Source: Diaphorobacter sp. HDW4A
Lineage (GTDB): Bacteria > Pseudomonadota > Gammaproteobacteria > Burkholderiales > Burkholderiaceae_C
Reading direction: 5' to 3'
Length of the DNA: 64,000 nucleotides
Assembly (NCBI RefSeq): GCF_011305995.1
Contig: NZ_CP049910.1
Coordinates: 558,001-622,000 of the forward strand
Below the pieces are notes generated by a model. The model did not search any database and had not been told where the DNA came from. It saw only the letters and a list, made by a program, of their open reading frames with translations. Below are positions 42,416-51,022 of this stretch, piece by piece (within the stretch, counting starts at the first letter, position 1; the number at the start of each line of letters is the position of its first letter). The position numbers were made by a program, and so were the translations under genes.

Positions 42416-43198
42416 TCAATCTGGCTGTCCCGTCGGACCAAGGTATCGACCGTCTGCGCGGTGCGCCGGTGCCAGCGGGCAGGCGCCACAGTAGTCCTGA
42501 CCAGGCACACGGTAGAACAGGCAGCACTGACGGTGCAGGGTGATGGTGCTGGCTGCCCCATCCTCGACATGCACCGCCGTGCGCTTCCGGCCGTAAAGGG
42601 GATTGGGACGGCCATCGGGATGTGTCGGCTGTTGCAGCAATGTTTCCCGGTCCGCGGCGATGTGATCGGCGTTGTTGGTCAGTGCCAGCGCCTGCTCGAG
42701 AATGACCTCCAGGTAGCGTGCCGCGTTGCCCCAGAGAATCTTCTGCGCAAGGCGAGTCTGCCGGCCGATGGCCTTGAAGAGCGGGTCGAGGTGCTCCTCC
42801 AGCAGCGGGGCATAGCGGGTAGTTGCCGGGGTGCCGGGCATCGCGTGGCCTTCATGCCTGATGTGAAAACGGACGGGGGTGCCGATATCGTTCAGGCTCA
42901 ACGCAACGTCGTCCGCGTGCATCGGAAATCGGTGTTGCAGCACGCTTGCCGCGGCGGCGGTCGGTGGCAGCAAGGCCCACAGGTAGTCCAGGCTCCAGGC
43001 GGAGGCCGCAGCGCGCAGGTCATTGCCTGTGACGCCGAGGTGGGTCGCGTAGCGCCGAATCGCATCGCCAAGCAGCGAGTCGTGGCTCACCAAGCGGGAG
43101 ATGGGGACTCCCTCGGACGGCCAATGGGAAGCCAAGGCGAGCGTCTCGCCATGGGCGGCCCATTCACCCTGGAACAGAGGCGCGAGCAGGAGAATCAA
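42416..43198 (-). CDS. FhuF-like siderophore-iron reductase
   Basis: This protein of 260 residues ends in the FhuF [2Fe-2S] cysteine pattern: CC, ten residues, then C-GA-C (CCLFYRVPGQDYCGAC). FhuF-type proteins reduce ferric hydroxamates in the cytoplasm and free the iron. I prefer the TTG at 43198 because GGGGGA sits just upstream and the length then fits the family; an in-frame ATG at 43279 would add 27 unlikely residues and lies only 4 bases from the putative promoter. The gene is divergent from the exporter gene and convergent with the acylase. A variant ECF-sigma promoter (TGAA, 17 bp, CGTC) is present at 43284-43308. Confidence 0.85.
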   Translation of the reverse strand: MILLLAPLFQGEWAAHGETLALASHWPSEGVPISRLVSHDSLLGDAIRRYATHLGVTGNDLRAAASAWSLDYLWALLPPTAAAASVLQHRFPMHADDVALSLNDIGTPVRFHIRHEGHAMPGTPATTRYAPLLEEHLDPLFKAIGRQTRLAQKILWGNAARYLEVILEQALALTNNADHIAADRETLLQQPTHPDGRPNPLYGRKRTAVHVEDGAASTITLHRQCCLFYRVPGQDYCGACPLAPAHRADGRYLGPTGQPD

Positions 43199-43283
43199 TG
43201 GGCTTCCCCCGGATTGGTGCTGTTCCTTCGTTCGCGAAAGGCAACTTGGGGATGGATCTGATAGAGATGTCTCATGCACCCAT

Positions 43284-43308
43284 GACGTTCTGGCCGGGTG
43301 GATGTTCA
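43284..43308 (-). promoter_or_regulatory. Possible weak ECF-sigma promoter for the fhuF-like gene
   Basis: On the minus strand TGAA (43308-43305) and CGTC (43287-43284) are 17 bp apart, one base off the TAAA found elsewhere. It sits back-to-back with the plus-strand promoter at 43311, as in the divergent region at 37.5 kb. Confidence 0.4.
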
Positions 43309-43310
43309 GC

Positions 43311-43335
43311 TAAACAAATGAGCATGCTGCTCGTC
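43311..43335 (+). promoter_or_regulatory. Predicted ECF-sigma promoter for exporter-TonB operon
   Basis: TAAA (43311-43314, extended TAAACAAA) is followed after 17 bp by CGTC (43332-43335), 80 bases before the TTG start of the ABC exporter. Confidence 0.7.
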
Positions 43336-43414
43336 TTCGTGTTGTTGGCTCCAGAACGCGCGGTTACGCGAGCTGTTTCCGCCGCCCTTCCATTTCTTCT
43401 CAAGGTGAACCGGT

Positions 43415-45076
43415 TTGCTTAGCTATCTGATTCAACAGTCGCGCAAGCTGCTGATCGCCGCGGCGTTGGCCAGTGTTACCAGCGGTGCATGCAGCGTGCT
43501 GCTCCTCACGCAGATCAACGCGGCCTTGACGGCGACGTCTTCGGCGGAGCACATGATGTTGGCGTGGCGTTTTGCGGCCTTCGCGGTGGCAGCGATGTTG
43601 AGCCAGATGGTGGCGTCGGTGCTGTTTGAGCGCTTGAACCAGCGTGCCCATGCCGACCTGCGGCGCTTCATTTCCGCGCGGGTGATCGCGGCAGACTTTC
43701 GCCGGCTGGAGGAGATCGGCGGCCCGAAGGTGCAGTCGGCCCTGTCGGAGCACAGCACGCAGGTGGCCGAGTTCTTCGTGAGCTTCCCGACGATCCTGGT
43801 CAACGCCATCATCGTGTCGGGATGCCTGGTCTACATGGCGTGGCTCTCCTGGCAGATCTTCCTCGCGGCTGTGCTGGTCATCGGGCTGGGCTCGCTGGGT
43901 TACCACTTGGCGCACCTGCGGGCGATCCGCCACCTGGACGTGGCATCCAAGGAGCAGGATCGCCTGTTCGACCACTTCCGCTCGCTGATGGAGGGGGCCA
44001 AGGAACTGCGTCTGCATGCTGCGAAGCGCCGTCGATTCTCTGATGATGTGCTGGGTGGCTCGATCGAGACGGTGCGGCGAGAACGCGCGTTCGGCATGTC
44101 GGTGTTCCTGGTGTCCTCCGCCTGGGGCAACTTCCTGATCTACGGCTTCATCGGGCTGGTGCTGTTCGTGCTCGTGGGCGACGTGCCCGAGCGGGGGCGC
44201 ATCATGACCGGCTTCGCGCTGGTCTTTGTGTACATGGTGGCGCCGCTGGAGAACCTGCTGATCGCGTTGCCGCGCGCCAATCTGGCCAAGGTTTCCGGTG
44301 CCCGCATCGATGAAATTACGCAGCAGCTGGAGCACACCGAGCGCGATGCCGCGTCCGAGACTCCATCTGGCTTGGAGAGCGCCGTGCTGCAGGGGGTCAG
44401 TCACCGTTACTACCATGAAGGTGTGGACGATCTGTTCACCCTGGGGCCCGTCGATCTGACCTTCTCACCCGGGCAAATCACTTATCTGGTGGGGGGTAAC
44501 GGCAGCGGCAAGACCTCGCTGGCCAAGCTGCTGGTGGGCCTGTACCGGCCGGAGCAGGGCGCCATCCTGATCAACGGCGAGCCGGTCGGCGACGCAAACC
44601 GCGATCGCTACCGCCAGAGCTTCTCGGCAATCTTTTCGGACTTCCACCTGTTCGAGCAAATGCTTGATGCTGCATCGGCCGAACTGGATGCGCAAGGCAA
44701 CGCCTTGCTGGAGAAGCTCCACCTGCAGCACAAGGTGCAGGTGCGCAACGGGGCCTTCACGACGCGGGCCTTGTCCCAGGGGCAACGCAAGCGGCTGGCC
44801 CTGGTGGTCGCCTATCTCGAAGATCGGCCCTTCCTGGTGTTCGACGAATGGGCCGCGGACCAGGATCCGGTGTTCAAGGATGTGTTCTACCGGGAGCTGC
44901 TGCCTGAGCTGAAGATCAAGGGCAAGGCGGTATTGGTGATCTCGCACGACGACCGCTATTTCCATCTGGCCGATCGCCTGATCCGCATGGAGAACGGACA
45001 GGTCGTGGCCATCGAGACGCCTGCCGAACGCACACTGCAGAAGTCACCGGCTGCGAATCTGACCGCCGTGTCATGA
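43415..45076 (+). CDS. Siderophore-precursor ABC exporter (PvdE/SyrD family)
   Basis: This 553-residue half-transporter has an N-terminal membrane domain (about 1-300, six predicted segments) and a C-terminal ATPase with Walker A GGNGSGKT near 360, signature LSQGQRKRL near 452 and Walker B FLVFDEWAADQDP. The DEWAADQDP form is typical of the cyclic-peptide/PvdE exporter family. It should move the acylated precursor to the periplasm, where the PvdQ-like acylase acts. The start is TTG 43415: AAGGTGA lies 7-8 bases upstream and no in-frame ATG is available. Its stop overlaps the PepSY gene (ATGA). The ECF-sigma promoter is 80 bases upstream. Confidence 0.92.
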   Translation: MLSYLIQQSRKLLIAAALASVTSGACSVLLLTQINAALTATSSAEHMMLAWRFAAFAVAAMLSQMVASVLFERLNQRAHADLRRFISARVIAADFRRLEEIGGPKVQSALSEHSTQVAEFFVSFPTILVNAIIVSGCLVYMAWLSWQIFLAAVLVIGLGSLGYHLAHLRAIRHLDVASKEQDRLFDHFRSLMEGAKELRLHAAKRRRFSDDVLGGSIETVRRERAFGMSVFLVSSAWGNFLIYGFIGLVLFVLVGDVPERGRIMTGFALVFVYMVAPLENLLIALPRANLAKVSGARIDEITQQLEHTERDAASETPSGLESAVLQGVSHRYYHEGVDDLFTLGPVDLTFSPGQITYLVGGNGSGKTSLAKLLVGLYRPEQGAILINGEPVGDANRDRYRQSFSAIFSDFHLFEQMLDAASAELDAQGNALLEKLHLQHKVQVRNGAFTTRALSQGQRKRLALVVAYLEDRPFLVFDEWAADQDPVFKDVFYRELLPELKIKGKAVLVISHDDRYFHLADRLIRMENGQVVAIETPAERTLQKSPAANLTAVS

Positions 45077-46434
45077 CGATTGGGCGGATTGGAGTCGCTC
45101 GTCTGCGTTGGGGCATCGATCGTCCTTTGCTCGTGCTGGTGCACCGCTGGGTTGGGCTGGTCATGGCGGGTTTTCTGCTGGTCGCCGGGCTGACGGGGGC
45201 GCTGCTGGCCTGGAACGAGGAGTTGGAAGCGGCCATCAGCCCGCAACTGTTTCGCGTGATGCCACCGGCACCCGATGCCGCGCCCATGGATCCGCTGGTG
45301 TTGCGGGAGAGGGTGCAGGCAGCCTATCCGCAGGCATTGGTGGCCTATGCCCCGCTGGCGGTTGAACCGGGGCACGCGCTGGTGCTGCGCGTGTTCGCGC
45401 TGCCGGACCCGGCCACGGGCATCGCGCCCGATCTGCCCAACAACCAGGTCTTCGTAGATCCGTATACCGGCCGCGTGCTGGGCGAGCGCAACTGGGGCGA
45501 CATCTCCCAGGGCTTTAAGAACCTGATGCCCTTCATCTACCGGCTGCACTACCAACTCGCACTGGGTGTGGTGGGCAGCTATGCCTTTGGTGTCATCGCG
45601 CTGCTGTGGACGCTGGATTGTTTCGTCGGTGCGTACCTCACCTTTCCGGCTCCGGTGCGCAAGGGGCCCAAATCGAACTCCGCGGCAAAGACCGGCGGCA
45701 AGCCCTGGCTGACGCGCTGGTGGCCTTCGTGGAGAGTTCGCTGGACGGGTGGCAGCTACAAGGTCAATTTCGATCTGCATCGCGCGGGCGGCCTGTGGAT
45801 GTGGGCCATGCTGTTCGTGCTGGCCTGGAGCAGCGTGGCCTTCAACCTCTCCGAGGTGTACGACCCGGTGATGAGAGCCGTCTTCAGGCACCAGCCCGAC
45901 GGTGGCACCTTGCAAGCGCTGCCCGCGCCGAAGATCGATCCCGCCATCGGCTGGCACAAAGCGCGCGAACTGGGCCGCCGGCTGATGGCCGAGCAGGCCC
46001 GGGTGCAGGGCTTCACCATCCAGCGCGAGGATGCGCTGATGCACGATCCGCGCAGTGGCCTCTATCGCTACAACGTGATCAGCAGCCGCGACGTCAGTCA
46101 TCGTTGGGGTGGCTCCAGCGTGGTGTTCGATGCCGACACCGGCGCCCTGAAAAGCCTATGGCTGCCGACCGGCGTGGCCAGCGGCGACACCATCCGAACC
46201 TGGCTGACCAGCCTGCACATGGCGGCGGTGGGCGGCGTCGTGGCCGGTCTGCCGATGAAGCTGTTTATCTGCACCATGGGTCTGGTGGTGGCCATGCTGT
46301 CGGTTACCGGTGTGATCATCTGGTGGAAGAAGCGCCAGGGGCGTGCGCGTCTGGCGGCTCGGGATCTGGCGGATCGGCCCGCCGACGGTGCAGGGTTGCC
46401 CAAGAAGGCAGCCACGCAGGACAGGGCTGCGTGA
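45073..46434 (+). CDS. PepSY-associated membrane protein (putative ferric-siderophore reductase)
   Basis: This 453-residue inner-membrane protein has a first segment LVLVHRWVGLVMAGFLLVAG, a PepSY-like periplasmic region, a conserved LHYQLALG helix, a third segment after FDLHRAGGLW and a C-terminal helix MGLVVAMLSVTGVIIWW. Such PepSY-TM proteins (PiuB, FoxB, FegB types) are linked to iron uptake and are thought to be membrane reductases using heme-binding histidines; several histidines lie next to its helices (HRW, LHYQL, DLHRAG, LHM). It overlaps the ABC exporter gene by 4 bases and is followed after 4 bases by the DUF5916 gene. It could reduce ferric siderophore in the periplasm, complementing the FhuF protein. 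Confidence 0.85.
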   Translation: MTIGRIGVARLRWGIDRPLLVLVHRWVGLVMAGFLLVAGLTGALLAWNEELEAAISPQLFRVMPPAPDAAPMDPLVLRERVQAAYPQALVAYAPLAVEPGHALVLRVFALPDPATGIAPDLPNNQVFVDPYTGRVLGERNWGDISQGFKNLMPFIYRLHYQLALGVVGSYAFGVIALLWTLDCFVGAYLTFPAPVRKGPKSNSAAKTGGKPWLTRWWPSWRVRWTGGSYKVNFDLHRAGGLWMWAMLFVLAWSSVAFNLSEVYDPVMRAVFRHQPDGGTLQALPAPKIDPAIGWHKARELGRRLMAEQARVQGFTIQREDALMHDPRSGLYRYNVISSRDVSHRWGGSSVVFDADTGALKSLWLPTGVASGDTIRTWLTSLHMAAVGGVVAGLPMKLFICTMGLVVAMLSVTGVIIWWKKRQGRARLAARDLADRPADGAGLPKKAATQDRAA

Positions 46435-46438
46435 CCTC

Positions 46439-48718
46439 ATGGGCAGACCATTCGGCACGCATTGCCCGGCCGGCTTTCGGCACCATGCGCCCACGGGTGG
46501 GCGCAGGTCTGGCCTTGTCCGCCGGGCAGCAGCCTTCGCCGTTGTATTGACCGTATCTTCGGTGATGGCATCGCAGGATTCCGTTCCTCCAGCGCCGACA
46601 CGTTTGGCCGCTGCCGTGCGTCTGCCTGCGACGACGCCCGCTGGCGATCCAGTGTCATCACTGGCTGATGCGGCACCGATCGGCGGCTTCGTCCAGGTGG
46701 CTCCCGTGTCTGGGGGTGCCCCCACTCGCCGAACCGAATTGCGCATGGCTCACGACGGCAAGGCTTTGCACATCCACGTGCATGCCTACGACCCCGAGCC
46801 CTCTGCCATCGTGGCGCAGCAGATGCGCCGGGACGTGGAGGGCATGCTCACCGAAGACCAGGTAACGCTGGTGTTCGACCCCGATGGGGACGGCCGCAAC
46901 GGCTACCTCTTCGCCGTCAATGCCAACGGTGCCCAGTTCGACGCCCTGATCTTCGACGGCGGCCAGATGCGTTTCGACTGGGATGCGCTGTGGCGCAGCG
47001 AGGCGCGCATCGAGGCCGATGGTTGGAGTGCCGACATCACGATCCCCCTGTCGGTGTTCGGGCGCGGGCGCCGAGTCAGCGGGGACGAGGTGCGCAACTG
47101 GCGCGTCAATGCCGAGCGCTGGATGCCGCGGGGCAGCGAGCGTGTGCGGCTGGCCGGCATCCAGCCCGACAAGGAGGTGTACTCCCTGGGCGACGCCCTG
47201 CCCATGCCGGCTGTCGTTGCCGAGGACCAGGACGGATGGGGGCTGCGCCTGAAGACATCCTTGCGCGCCACCAGCGAGTCGGCCGCCGCGTCGGGTACCG
47301 GCCGGGCGCGGCAGCGCCTGGAGCCCGGCCTGGAAGTGTTTCACGAGAGTCCCTCGGGGCTGCGCACGACTGCCGCGTTGAACATCGATTTCGGTGAAGC
47401 CGAAGCAGATGAGCGCACCGTCAACCTCACGCGCTTCGAACTCTTTCGCCCCGAGAAACGCGAGTTTTTTTTGCAAGACGCGGGGCGTTTCACCTTCGGT
47501 GGATTGGTGGAGAGCGCCGTCATCCCGTACTACTCGCGCCGGGTCGGGCTGGACGCGACCGGGCGAAGGCGCAGCCTGGATGCCGGTCTCAAGTTCTCGG
47601 GCCAGCTCGCCGGGACTGACTTTGGCCTGTTCGGCGCACGCGTGGCGGGAGGGCCGACGGAGCCCGGCGAGCCCAATCAACGCGCCGCCGAAGTGGCGGT
47701 GTTGCGCGTCGCGCGTCCGCTGGACAGCCGCAGCCGCGTAGGACTGATGGCCACCCGCGGCAACCCTGAAGGTACCTCAGGCAGCAGCCTGTGGGGTGTG
47801 GACTACCAGTTCCGGGACACCAACTGGGCGCCGCCGGGCGGGGAGGGGGGCAAGACCCTGGAGACGCATGCCTGGATGCTGGAATCGAGCAATGCCGGGT
47901 TGGGCAACGGCCGCTCCTGGGGCGCCAGCGTGAAGTATCCCAACGTGGGTCTCACCGGCAATGCCGAAGTGCAGCACATCGATGCACGCTTCAATCCGGC
48001 CCTCGGCTACCTCGCCGAAGCCGGCGTGACGCGAGGGCAGGGCGAATTGGGGTGGTGGCATCGCACGCGCAGGGGCGAGAGCATCATCCCCGAACTCGAC
48101 TGGAGTTTTCGGCGCAAGCAAGACGGCAGCGAGCACTCGTGGCTGTTGAATCCCGAGCTGGGTTACATCAATGCGGCGGGCGATACGGCGATGGTCGAAG
48201 TGTTCTTTGAGGGCGACCAACTGGCCTCTGCCTACACCCCGGTGCCCGGTGTCACCGTGCAGCCCGGCAGCTACGGCTGGCACTACCTGTTCGGCTACCT
48301 TGAGACTTCGGCGTCCCGCCCGGTTTCGGCACATGCGGAGTTGCGCAGCGGCGGGTACTACGACGGCCACCGTGACGACCAGGTCCTGCAACTGGCCTGG
48401 AAACCCAGTCCGTACTGGGGCTGGCGGGCCGGCCTGGCCAGGAACGCGATTCGCCTGCCGGCGGGCAGCTTCACCGTTCGTACGGCCACCTTGCGACTCG
48501 ATCACACGCCCAACACGCGCCTGGCGCAGAGCCTGCTGCTGCAGTGGGACAACGTGTCGAACGAAGTGGGTGTCAGCGCGCGCCTGCGCTGGTTGCTGGC
48601 ATCCGATCGGGAGCTCATTTTCTCACTCGACCGTCTGGGCTACACGGGAGCGCAACGCGATCTGCTTCCCAACCAGACCCGCGCCATGCTCAAGCTGGTG
48701 TGGAACCTGGAGCGTTGA
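46439..48718 (+). CDS. DUF5916 outer-membrane barrel with CBM9-like N-terminal domain
   Basis: This protein of 759 residues has an N-terminal signal region (AAAFAVVLTVSSVMAS), a CBM9-like beta-sandwich (LRMAHDGKALHIHVHAYDPEPS, then DQVTLVFDPDGDGRNGYLFAVN) and a long C-terminal region with alternating beta-strands (RFELFRPEKREFFLQDAG, then repeated barrel strands) typical of the DUF5916 family. The function of this family is not established. Its place between the PepSY protein and TonB, 4 bases from the former, puts it in the siderophore regulon; it may help release or capture the siderophore at the outer membrane. I start it at ATG 46439, just after the PepSY stop; an upstream in-frame start at 46343 lies inside that gene. 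Confidence 0.75.
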   Translation: MGRPFGTHCPAGFRHHAPTGGRRSGLVRRAAAFAVVLTVSSVMASQDSVPPAPTRLAAAVRLPATTPAGDPVSSLADAAPIGGFVQVAPVSGGAPTRRTELRMAHDGKALHIHVHAYDPEPSAIVAQQMRRDVEGMLTEDQVTLVFDPDGDGRNGYLFAVNANGAQFDALIFDGGQMRFDWDALWRSEARIEADGWSADITIPLSVFGRGRRVSGDEVRNWRVNAERWMPRGSERVRLAGIQPDKEVYSLGDALPMPAVVAEDQDGWGLRLKTSLRATSESAAASGTGRARQRLEPGLEVFHESPSGLRTTAALNIDFGEAEADERTVNLTRFELFRPEKREFFLQDAGRFTFGGLVESAVIPYYSRRVGLDATGRRRSLDAGLKFSGQLAGTDFGLFGARVAGGPTEPGEPNQRAAEVAVLRVARPLDSRSRVGLMATRGNPEGTSGSSLWGVDYQFRDTNWAPPGGEGGKTLETHAWMLESSNAGLGNGRSWGASVKYPNVGLTGNAEVQHIDARFNPALGYLAEAGVTRGQGELGWWHRTRRGESIIPELDWSFRRKQDGSEHSWLLNPELGYINAAGDTAMVEVFFEGDQLASAYTPVPGVTVQPGSYGWHYLFGYLETSASRPVSAHAELRSGGYYDGHRDDQVLQLAWKPSPYWGWRAGLARNAIRLPAGSFTVRTATLRLDHTPNTRLAQSLLLQWDNVSNEVGVSARLRWLLASDRELIFSLDRLGYTGAQRDLLPNQTRAMLKLVWNLER

Positions 48719-48851
48719 GGGGATGAGCATGGCACCACTCTTTCTGCGAAATCTCTCCCCTGTGGCTGAGGGGCCCTGCGGCGTTCGCCCTGCGTCCGAC
48801 ATCGAACTCGAACCCATCATCAAAGACAAGACCGAACGAAAGGGCGCCCGT

Positions 48852-49547
48852 GTGACGCGATCCTCCCCATCATTCCACGCTGAACATTGGCATCGCCTGG
48901 CCTGGGAACACGGCGCGCCACTCGTCCTGATCTGTACCGCACATCTGGCCGCGCTGTGGTGGTTGACGACCACGCTGAACCGCAGCCCGGTGCTGACCAC
49001 GCCGCCAGCGGTAGTGGGGGTGCTGGTATCGGCGCCTGCCGCGACGGTCGAGCCCAAGCCGCTACCGATGGCGCAGCAGCCTCGGCCCACGCCAGTGCCG
49101 CGCCGACGGCCGACGCCGCTGCCCCCGAAAGCCCCACCCTCGGAACGTGCTGTGGCGGCATCGCCGCCCGAGCCAGCCGCCCAGCCGCAGGCGGCAACTG
49201 CGGCTGTTGCGCAGGCGGCGCCACCTGCCGCCGCTCCTGAGGCCAAACAACCCGCCGCGCCCGTCACGCCACCACGCGCGGACGCGGCCATGCTCAACAA
49301 CCCCGCCCCGGCATACCCGGCGCAGTCGCGCCGCCTGCACGAAGAGGGCCGCGTGCTGTTCGATGTGTACATCCTGCCTAACGGCAGCGTTGGTCAGATC
49401 AAGCTCAAACGCAGCAGCGGCTTCCCGCGGCTGGACGATGCGGCGCTGGAGGCGATCCGCCGCTGGCGCTACGTCCCCGCCAAGCGGGGCGATGAGCCCA
49501 TTCCGTACTGGTACGTGCAGCCGCTCGATTTCCAGTTGGATTCGTAG
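48852..49547 (+). CDS. tonB: TonB energy-transducing protein
   Basis: The protein has an N-terminal membrane anchor (LVLICTAHLAALWWL), a long periplasmic spacer rich in Pro and Ala (about 95 residues with repeated KP, RP and AP dipeptides) and a C-terminal TonB domain (AYPAQSRRLHEEGRVLFDVYI, then GSVGQIKLKRSSGFPRLDDAALEAIRRWRY). It should couple the proton-motive force to the receptors. I place the start at GTG 48852, giving 231 residues, with AAAGGG upstream; ATGs at 48723 and 48729 in the same frame, after GAGGGG, are possible and would add about 42 residues. ExbB and ExbD follow directly, forming a dedicated Ton system inside the siderophore regulon. Confidence 0.88.
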   Translation: MTRSSPSFHAEHWHRLAWEHGAPLVLICTAHLAALWWLTTTLNRSPVLTTPPAVVGVLVSAPAATVEPKPLPMAQQPRPTPVPRRRPTPLPPKAPPSERAVAASPPEPAAQPQAATAAVAQAAPPAAAPEAKQPAAPVTPPRADAAMLNNPAPAYPAQSRRLHEEGRVLFDVYILPNGSVGQIKLKRSSGFPRLDDAALEAIRRWRYVPAKRGDEPIPYWYVQPLDFQLDS

Positions 49548-49596
49548 GCGCGGCATCCGAAATGCATTCCCTGTTCCCCAAGAAAGGACTCACTCC

Positions 49597-50334
49597 ATGA
49601 CCAACAACCCATATGGCATTGCCGCGCTGTGGAGCGGCGGCGATCCGGTGATCCGTACCGTGGCTGTTTTGCTGCTGCTGATGTCGATCGCCTCATGGTT
49701 CATCATCGTCACGCGCGTCTGGCGTGTGGTGAAGTTGCGCCGTTCGGCCCGCGCCTCGGCCGACTTCTGGCATGCGCACAGCTTCGGCGAGGGGCTGCAC
49801 ATGCTCGGTGGTGATGCGGAGGGCAATCCGTTTCGCCACCTGGCCGAAGAGGGCAAGGCCGCCATCGACCACCACGCCAGCAATCGGGAAGACCTGCACG
49901 GTCAAATCAGTCTGGCCGAATGGCTGACCGAGAGCCTGCGTGGTGCCATCGACGAGAGCGCCGAGCGCCTGCAAAGTGGCCTGTCGGTGCTGGCTTCGGT
50001 AGGGGCCACCGCGCCCTTTGTCGGCCTGTTTGGCACCGTGTGGGGCATCTACCATGCGCTGGTGGGCATCGGCGTGGCAGGACAGGCCAGCATCGACAAG
50101 GTGGCCGGCCCGGTGGGCGAGGCGCTGATCATGACGGCCTTTGGTCTGGCCGTCGCCATCCCCGCCGTGCTGGGCTACAACGCGCTGATGCGGGTCAACA
50201 AGGGCATGCTGGGCAGGCTCAACCGATTCGCTCGGCAACTGCACGCCTACTTTCTGACCGGCGCACCGGTGGCGCGCGGCAATGGGGCCGGCAACGGCAA
50301 GGCCGTGCCCGCACGCGCCCTGGCCCAGGCTTGA
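49597..50334 (+). CDS. exbB: ExbB-type proton channel protein
   Basis: This 245-residue MotA/TolQ/ExbB-family protein has three membrane segments: IRTVAVLLLLMSIASWFIIV near the N-terminus, then LSVLASVGATAPFVGLFGTVWG and GEALIMTAFGLAVAIPAVLGY in the C-terminal half. The conserved GLFGTVWGI stretch is diagnostic. With ExbD and TonB it forms the inner-membrane motor for outer-membrane uptake. The ATG at 49597 follows AGAAAGGA; the frame is open upstream into tonB but without a plausible start. It lies 49 bases after tonB and 11 bases before exbD. Confidence 0.93.
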   Translation: MTNNPYGIAALWSGGDPVIRTVAVLLLLMSIASWFIIVTRVWRVVKLRRSARASADFWHAHSFGEGLHMLGGDAEGNPFRHLAEEGKAAIDHHASNREDLHGQISLAEWLTESLRGAIDESAERLQSGLSVLASVGATAPFVGLFGTVWGIYHALVGIGVAGQASIDKVAGPVGEALIMTAFGLAVAIPAVLGYNALMRVNKGMLGRLNRFARQLHAYFLTGAPVARGNGAGNGKAVPARALAQA

Positions 50335-50345
50335 GGAGTACCGCC

Positions 50346-50759
50346 ATGGCCTTTGGAAGCGGACTCGACAGCAGCGACGACATGGTCAGCGAGATCAACA
50401 TGACGCCGCTGGTGGACGTGATGCTGGTGCTGCTCATTATCTTCATCATCACGGTGCCGGTGCTCACGCATTCGGTGAAGCTGGATCTGCCGCGTGCGGA
50501 CAATACTCCCAACCTTGTCAAACCCGAGAGCGTGAATGTCTCAGTCACCGCCGACGGAGCGCTGCACTGGAACGACGACACCATCAATGAGGCGCAACTG
50601 ACCTCACGCCTTGAAGCGGCCGCCACGCAGCAGCCTCAGCCTGAAATCTTCATTCGCGGCGATCGCAAGGTGGACTACGAGCGCGTCGTGAAGGTGATGG
50701 CGGCTGTGCAGAAGGCCGGGGTGTTGAAGCTGGGCTTCGTCACCGAGCCGGGGGGCTGA
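50346..50759 (+). CDS. exbD: ExbD-type protein
   Basis: This 137-residue protein has the family start EINMTPLVDVMLVLLIIFII, with the functional Asp in the single membrane helix, followed by a periplasmic domain. It completes the TonB-ExbB-ExbD complex encoded here. The ATG at 50346 has GAGG at a normal distance. The gene is the last of the plus-strand block from the exporter; a promoter of its own for the next gene lies at 50898. Confidence 0.93.
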   Translation: MAFGSGLDSSDDMVSEINMTPLVDVMLVLLIIFIITVPVLTHSVKLDLPRADNTPNLVKPESVNVSVTADGALHWNDDTINEAQLTSRLEAAATQQPQPEIFIRGDRKVDYERVVKVMAAVQKAGVLKLGFVTEPGG

Positions 50760-50897
50760 GCAAGGTATTGCCGCGGTGCTTACCGGGCATGCAGTGATAG
50801 CTGGCTTCTGCCCCCACCGGGTTCTTGCCGACCTGATCTGTGCAAATTGGGTGCGGACGGGGTTCCAAAGAGAGTTGAGTGGAAAGACCGCTCGAGC

Positions 50898-50922
50898 TAA
50901 ACAAACTCACGGATTGGACGTC
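50898..50922 (+). promoter_or_regulatory. Predicted ECF-sigma promoter for the Fur paralogue
   Basis: TAAA (50898-50901, extended TAAACAAA) is followed after 17 bp by CGTC (50919-50922), about 86 bases before the Fur-family start. The rest of 50760-50947 shows no other element. Confidence 0.68.
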
Positions 50923-50947
50923 CTGGTTGACAGAGTGGTGGGCTGCC

Positions 50948-51022
50948 ATGAGCGATGGTCGCGAAGGCCTGTGGAGCGAGATCGTATTCAACAAATCGGT
51001 ATCTGTGTATGAGGACCATTGA
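50948..51022 (+). CDS. Possible 24-residue leader ORF overlapping the Fur-family gene
   Basis: An ATG at 50948 opens a 24-codon frame (starting MSDGREGLWSEIV) that ends at 51022, overlapping the Fur-family start at 51009 in another frame. It lies just after the ECF-sigma promoter, so it would be the first thing translated. No strong Shine-Dalgarno is seen. It may be a coupling leader or chance. Confidence 0.2.
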   Translation: MSDGREGLWSEIVFNKSVSVYEDH

